Shown piece by piece: positions 62,270-64,000 of a stretch of 64,000 nt of DNA. The position numbers and the translations under genes were made by a program. Numbering within the stretch: position 1 is the first letter of the stretch; each line of letters begins with the position of its first letter. Source of the stretch: Tolypothrix sp. NIES-4075 (GTDB lineage Bacteria > Cyanobacteriota > Cyanobacteriia > Cyanobacteriales > Nostocaceae); contig NZ_BDUC01000005.1 of NCBI RefSeq assembly GCF_002218085.1, positions 186,001 through 250,000 on the forward strand, read 5' to 3'. The notes below the pieces were generated by a model, which worked only from the letters and a program-made list of their open reading frames with translations, did no database searches and had not been told where the DNA came from.

Positions 62270-62379
62270 CCTGAGAATATGCTGAGTAGAAACTAAATTT
62301 TTTTTCCAGATAAATTCAGAAGAAGAAAGGGTTTAGTTTCAGATGAGTTTCAGTACCAATTGAGATGCTTTATTTAGTC
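62270..62379 (+). promoter_or_regulatory. 110-bp duplicated promoter/leader, copy B
   Basis: See copy A at 59351-59460. The core is CAGATGAGTTTCAGTACCAA and TTGAGATGCTTT (62340-62371). It lies 32 bp before the DUF4079 start. Coding sequence differs completely on both sides, so the duplication covers only the control region. Confidence 0.7.
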
Positions 62380-62411
62380 ACAAAAGCACTATAGTCCTCC
62401 AGAGGTCTGAT

Positions 62412-63146
62412 ATGGAATTAAAAGATGTGATTTTGCTGTTACATCCAGTGTTCGCTGTATTGGTCGTTTTTCCTTTAGTCGGTATAGTCGTCAACCGCGC
62501 TTTGCAAGTTCGTCAGCGACGCTTGCAAACTGCAACAGACGGTAAGAGTAAAATTCCCCCAGTTGTCGGACAGGAACATGTTAAGTTAGGACGCGCTTTG
62601 ACAGGATCGGTTGTTGTCGTTGTTTTACTAGCGTTGGGTTTCGATATATTTGGCAACATCTTAGAAAAACAACTTTGGACAAAAGCACCATTTCAAGTTA
62701 TCTTGGTTGCCTTGTTTTTTGTCGCGACGATCGCTTCATTGGCTCTACTTTATAAAGCAGGCGATCGGAAGTGGCGGGCGATTTTTGCTACCCTTAGTGG
62801 AATGGCTTTAGTAGTGCTTGGTTGTCAGGATGGTATCTATCGTAAAACTGACCAATGGTATTTTTCTCACTACTATTACGGTATTGCTGTTGCTTTGTTG
62901 ATGATTTTCTCTTTGGCAATTTTACCAGATATCTATAAGGATAAAACAAATCGCTGGCGTAATATTCACATCGCTTTAAATACTTTAGCTCTGTTACTGT
63001 TTCTCGGACAAGCAATTACAGGACCGCTGGGATTATTAGAAGTTCCTTTGAGTTGGCAAGAATCCTATGTTCAAAAGCTTTACGAGCAACAGTGCAATGT
63101 TAAACCCTGTACAATCCAAGCACCAAATGTGCCTAAAAAGCCTTAA
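62412..63146 (+). CDS. DUF4079 family membrane protein
   Basis: 244 residues, about six membrane helices. Family blocks: LLHPVFAVLVVFPLVGIVVN at the start, GRALTGSVVVVVLLALGFDI, and the central HYYYGIAVALLMIFSLAILP, with His residues that could ligate haem as in cytochrome b561-like or ferric-reductase-like folds (inference). It has a short soluble end with two Cys (QQCNVKPC). It follows the glycosyltransferase gene by 164 bp, with its own control region (leader copy B). Confidence 0.85.
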   Translation: MELKDVILLLHPVFAVLVVFPLVGIVVNRALQVRQRRLQTATDGKSKIPPVVGQEHVKLGRALTGSVVVVVLLALGFDIFGNILEKQLWTKAPFQVILVALFFVATIASLALLYKAGDRKWRAIFATLSGMALVVLGCQDGIYRKTDQWYFSHYYYGIAVALLMIFSLAILPDIYKDKTNRWRNIHIALNTLALLLFLGQAITGPLGLLEVPLSWQESYVQKLYEQQCNVKPCTIQAPNVPKKP

Positions 63147-63196
63147 AAAAGTCATATCATAACCGTTGAATTACCGATAATAAAACATGTTTGTAG

Positions 63197-63214
63197 TAAG
63201 GACTGAAGTCCTTA
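63197..63214. terminator. CTGAAG-type hairpin after DUF4079
   Basis: TAAGGACT-GA-AGTCCTTA, perfect 8-bp stem with a 2-base loop, preceded by GTAG. It lies 50 bp past the stop of the DUF4079 gene. The same type of hairpin is at 13.36 kb and 19.49 kb, so it may be a repeat used as a transcript end. There is no T-run. Confidence 0.45.
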
Positions 63215-63335
63215 TCTTACCCAAACTCATAATATAAGAGAGGACGCTCATTCCTGACTGCAAACTTATTAAAGATAGATATTCGCTGATTTATTTACTT
63301 TTTGGTGTGATAGGCGATCGCGCTCAAGTTAAAAT

Positions 63336-63758
63336 ATGCAAATGATGGGAGCAGTTCACATTAAAGTAAAGCTAACAAACGCAATAGATGAGGAGCTAGT
63401 AAATCGAGGATTACTTGCACCTCACCTTTTGCGCGAACATGAAACTGAAGCTTTGGTAGACACAGGTGCAGTCACTTTAGTAATTCCCGCAGCAATGGTA
63501 CAGCAGCTAGGTTTGCGAATTCGCTCTTCACGGGTAGCGCAATATGCTGACGGACGCCAGGAAAGTGTGGGAGTCACAGGACCTGTGATAATTGAGTGTG
63601 CAGGACGTGAAACTATTGTAGAAGCGTTGATAACTGGTGATGAAGTTCTCATTGGTCAAGTTGTATTAGAACAGTTAGACTTCTTAGTGGATTGTAAGAA
63701 TCAGCGATTAATTCCAAACCCGGCAAATCCTGACTATGCAGTAATGCAAATTAAGTAG
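63336..63758 (+). CDS. retropepsin-like clan AA aspartic protease
   Basis: 140 residues. A single aspartic-protease half with the active-site motif ALVDTGAVTLVIP (about residues 41-53), a hydrophobic-Gly flap-like segment and VLEQLDFLVDCKNQRLIP near the end. One-domain proteins of this type act as homodimers. They are common in cyanobacteria and have unknown targets. The start could also be the third or fourth Met (MGAVHIKVKL); no Shine-Dalgarno separates them. Confidence 0.87.
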   Translation: MQMMGAVHIKVKLTNAIDEELVNRGLLAPHLLREHETEALVDTGAVTLVIPAAMVQQLGLRIRSSRVAQYADGRQESVGVTGPVIIECAGRETIVEALITGDEVLIGQVVLEQLDFLVDCKNQRLIPNPANPDYAVMQIK

Positions 63759-63763
63759 CAAAT

Positions 63764-63842
63764 CGGGAATGGGTAATGGGGAAAGGGAAAAGGGAAAGAA
63801 TTATTACCAATGCCCAATTACCAATTACCACGTTCCCAATTA
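63764..63842. repeat. STRR (GGGAAAG, CCAATTA)
   Basis: GGGAATGGGTAATGGGG and AAAGGGAAAAGGGAAAG, then CCAATTACCAATTACCACG and CCCAATTA. It runs into the end of the partial gene on the minus strand, whose last codons and stop are formed by the CCAATTA part. Confidence 0.8.
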
Positions 63843-64000
63843 CAAAAGTCAGACTTACCGTATTTTGAAGACTGATAAAGCTGTTCAATCCACATACGTA
63901 TATCACCTTCAGAACCTGACTTGAAAGATTTTCCGGTTACAGGATCGTAAGCTTTCCAATAAATATTACCGTAACGGTCAACTTTTTGCCAAACTTGTAA
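63818..64000 (-). CDS. partial hypothetical protein (C-terminal end)
   Basis: Open frame from the right edge to a TAA at 63818-63820, 60 residues. It reads VWQKVDRYGNIYWKAYDPVT, GKSFKSGSEGDIRMWIEQLY and QSSKYGKSDF, then NWERGNW encoded by STRR. The WxVDRYGNIYWKAYDPVTG pattern is that of short cyanobacterial hypotheticals. Its N-terminal part lies outside the window. The last seven residues look like a repeat-derived replacement of the natural end. Confidence 0.6.
   Translation of the reverse strand, partial: LQVWQKVDRYGNIYWKAYDPVTGKSFKSGSEGDIRMWIEQLYQSSKYGKSDFCNWERGNW

Overview
The window is chromosomal DNA from a filamentous, probably heterocyst-forming cyanobacterium (Nostocales). The evidence is the very high density of the HIP1 octamer GCGATCGC, runs of heptamer-type short tandem repeats (STRR), a split-intein dnaE gene of the Nostoc/Npu type, an ssl1498-type light-harvesting-like protein, an rbp-rpsU pair, DUF4079, DUF3727 and DUF6464 proteins, and a plant-type UbiA. 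No phage, plasmid, CRISPR, rRNA or tRNA gene was found. The exact genus cannot be read from this sequence.

Layout. 1-9 kb: a partial gene, a lipoprotein, an intracellular subtilase, murD, glyS, a YqhA-type membrane protein and a MazF-type toxin/antitoxin pair behind a 21-bp tandem repeat. 9-13 kb: a haemagglutinin-type adhesin gene broken by a frameshift. 13-21 kb: murG, an SDR, a TPR protein, a decayed methyltransferase, a VWA protein, a NADAR protein, then rbp and rpsU. 21.8-24.5 kb: a catalase-like protein and a cyclooxygenase-like haem dioxygenase, an oxylipin pair. 25-32.6 kb: DUF5682, DUF6887/DUF6888, MoxR-type AAA+ ATPase, DUF5691, SWIM and DUF6464 genes. Together with the VWA gene at 18-19 kb these make a dispersed MoxR-VWA system. 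33-41 kb: a PD-(D/E)XK-like protein, dnaE C-half with its split intein, a small light-harvesting-like gene, gatA, two RodZ-like HTH proteins and an alpha/beta hydrolase. 41-43 kb: a small graveyard holding a broken mazEF pair, an internally deleted TerB-dynamin gene and a MITE-like element. 43-49 kb: proB, yqeG, mltG, DUF3727, ruvX and a GNAT protein. 50-64 kb: a methyltransferase, Uma2, small hypotheticals, a SLOG-type protein, ynfA, ubiA, a candidate small RNA, ppx, a cellulose-synthase-like glycosyltransferase, DUF4079 and a retropepsin-like protease.

Most genes are housekeeping: peptidoglycan (murD, murG, mltG, RodZ-like), translation (glyS, gatA, rpsU), replication/repair (dnaE, ruvX), proline, polyphosphate and plastoquinone. 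The more unusual content is (i) the MoxR/VWA/SWIM/DUF5682/DUF5691 set, (ii) the dioxygenase-catalase pair, (iii) two 110-bp promoter regions that are clear copies of each other, in front of the secreted-protein/cellulose-synthase unit and the DUF4079 gene, and (iv) several repeat families that lie between genes and also in frame inside genes (murD, DUF5682 twice, DUF5691, ruvX, an HTH gene).

Coordinates of starts were adjusted where an internal ATG, a Shine-Dalgarno sequence or an overlap with the upstream gene made a better start. Family names come from recognition by eye. No database search was run.
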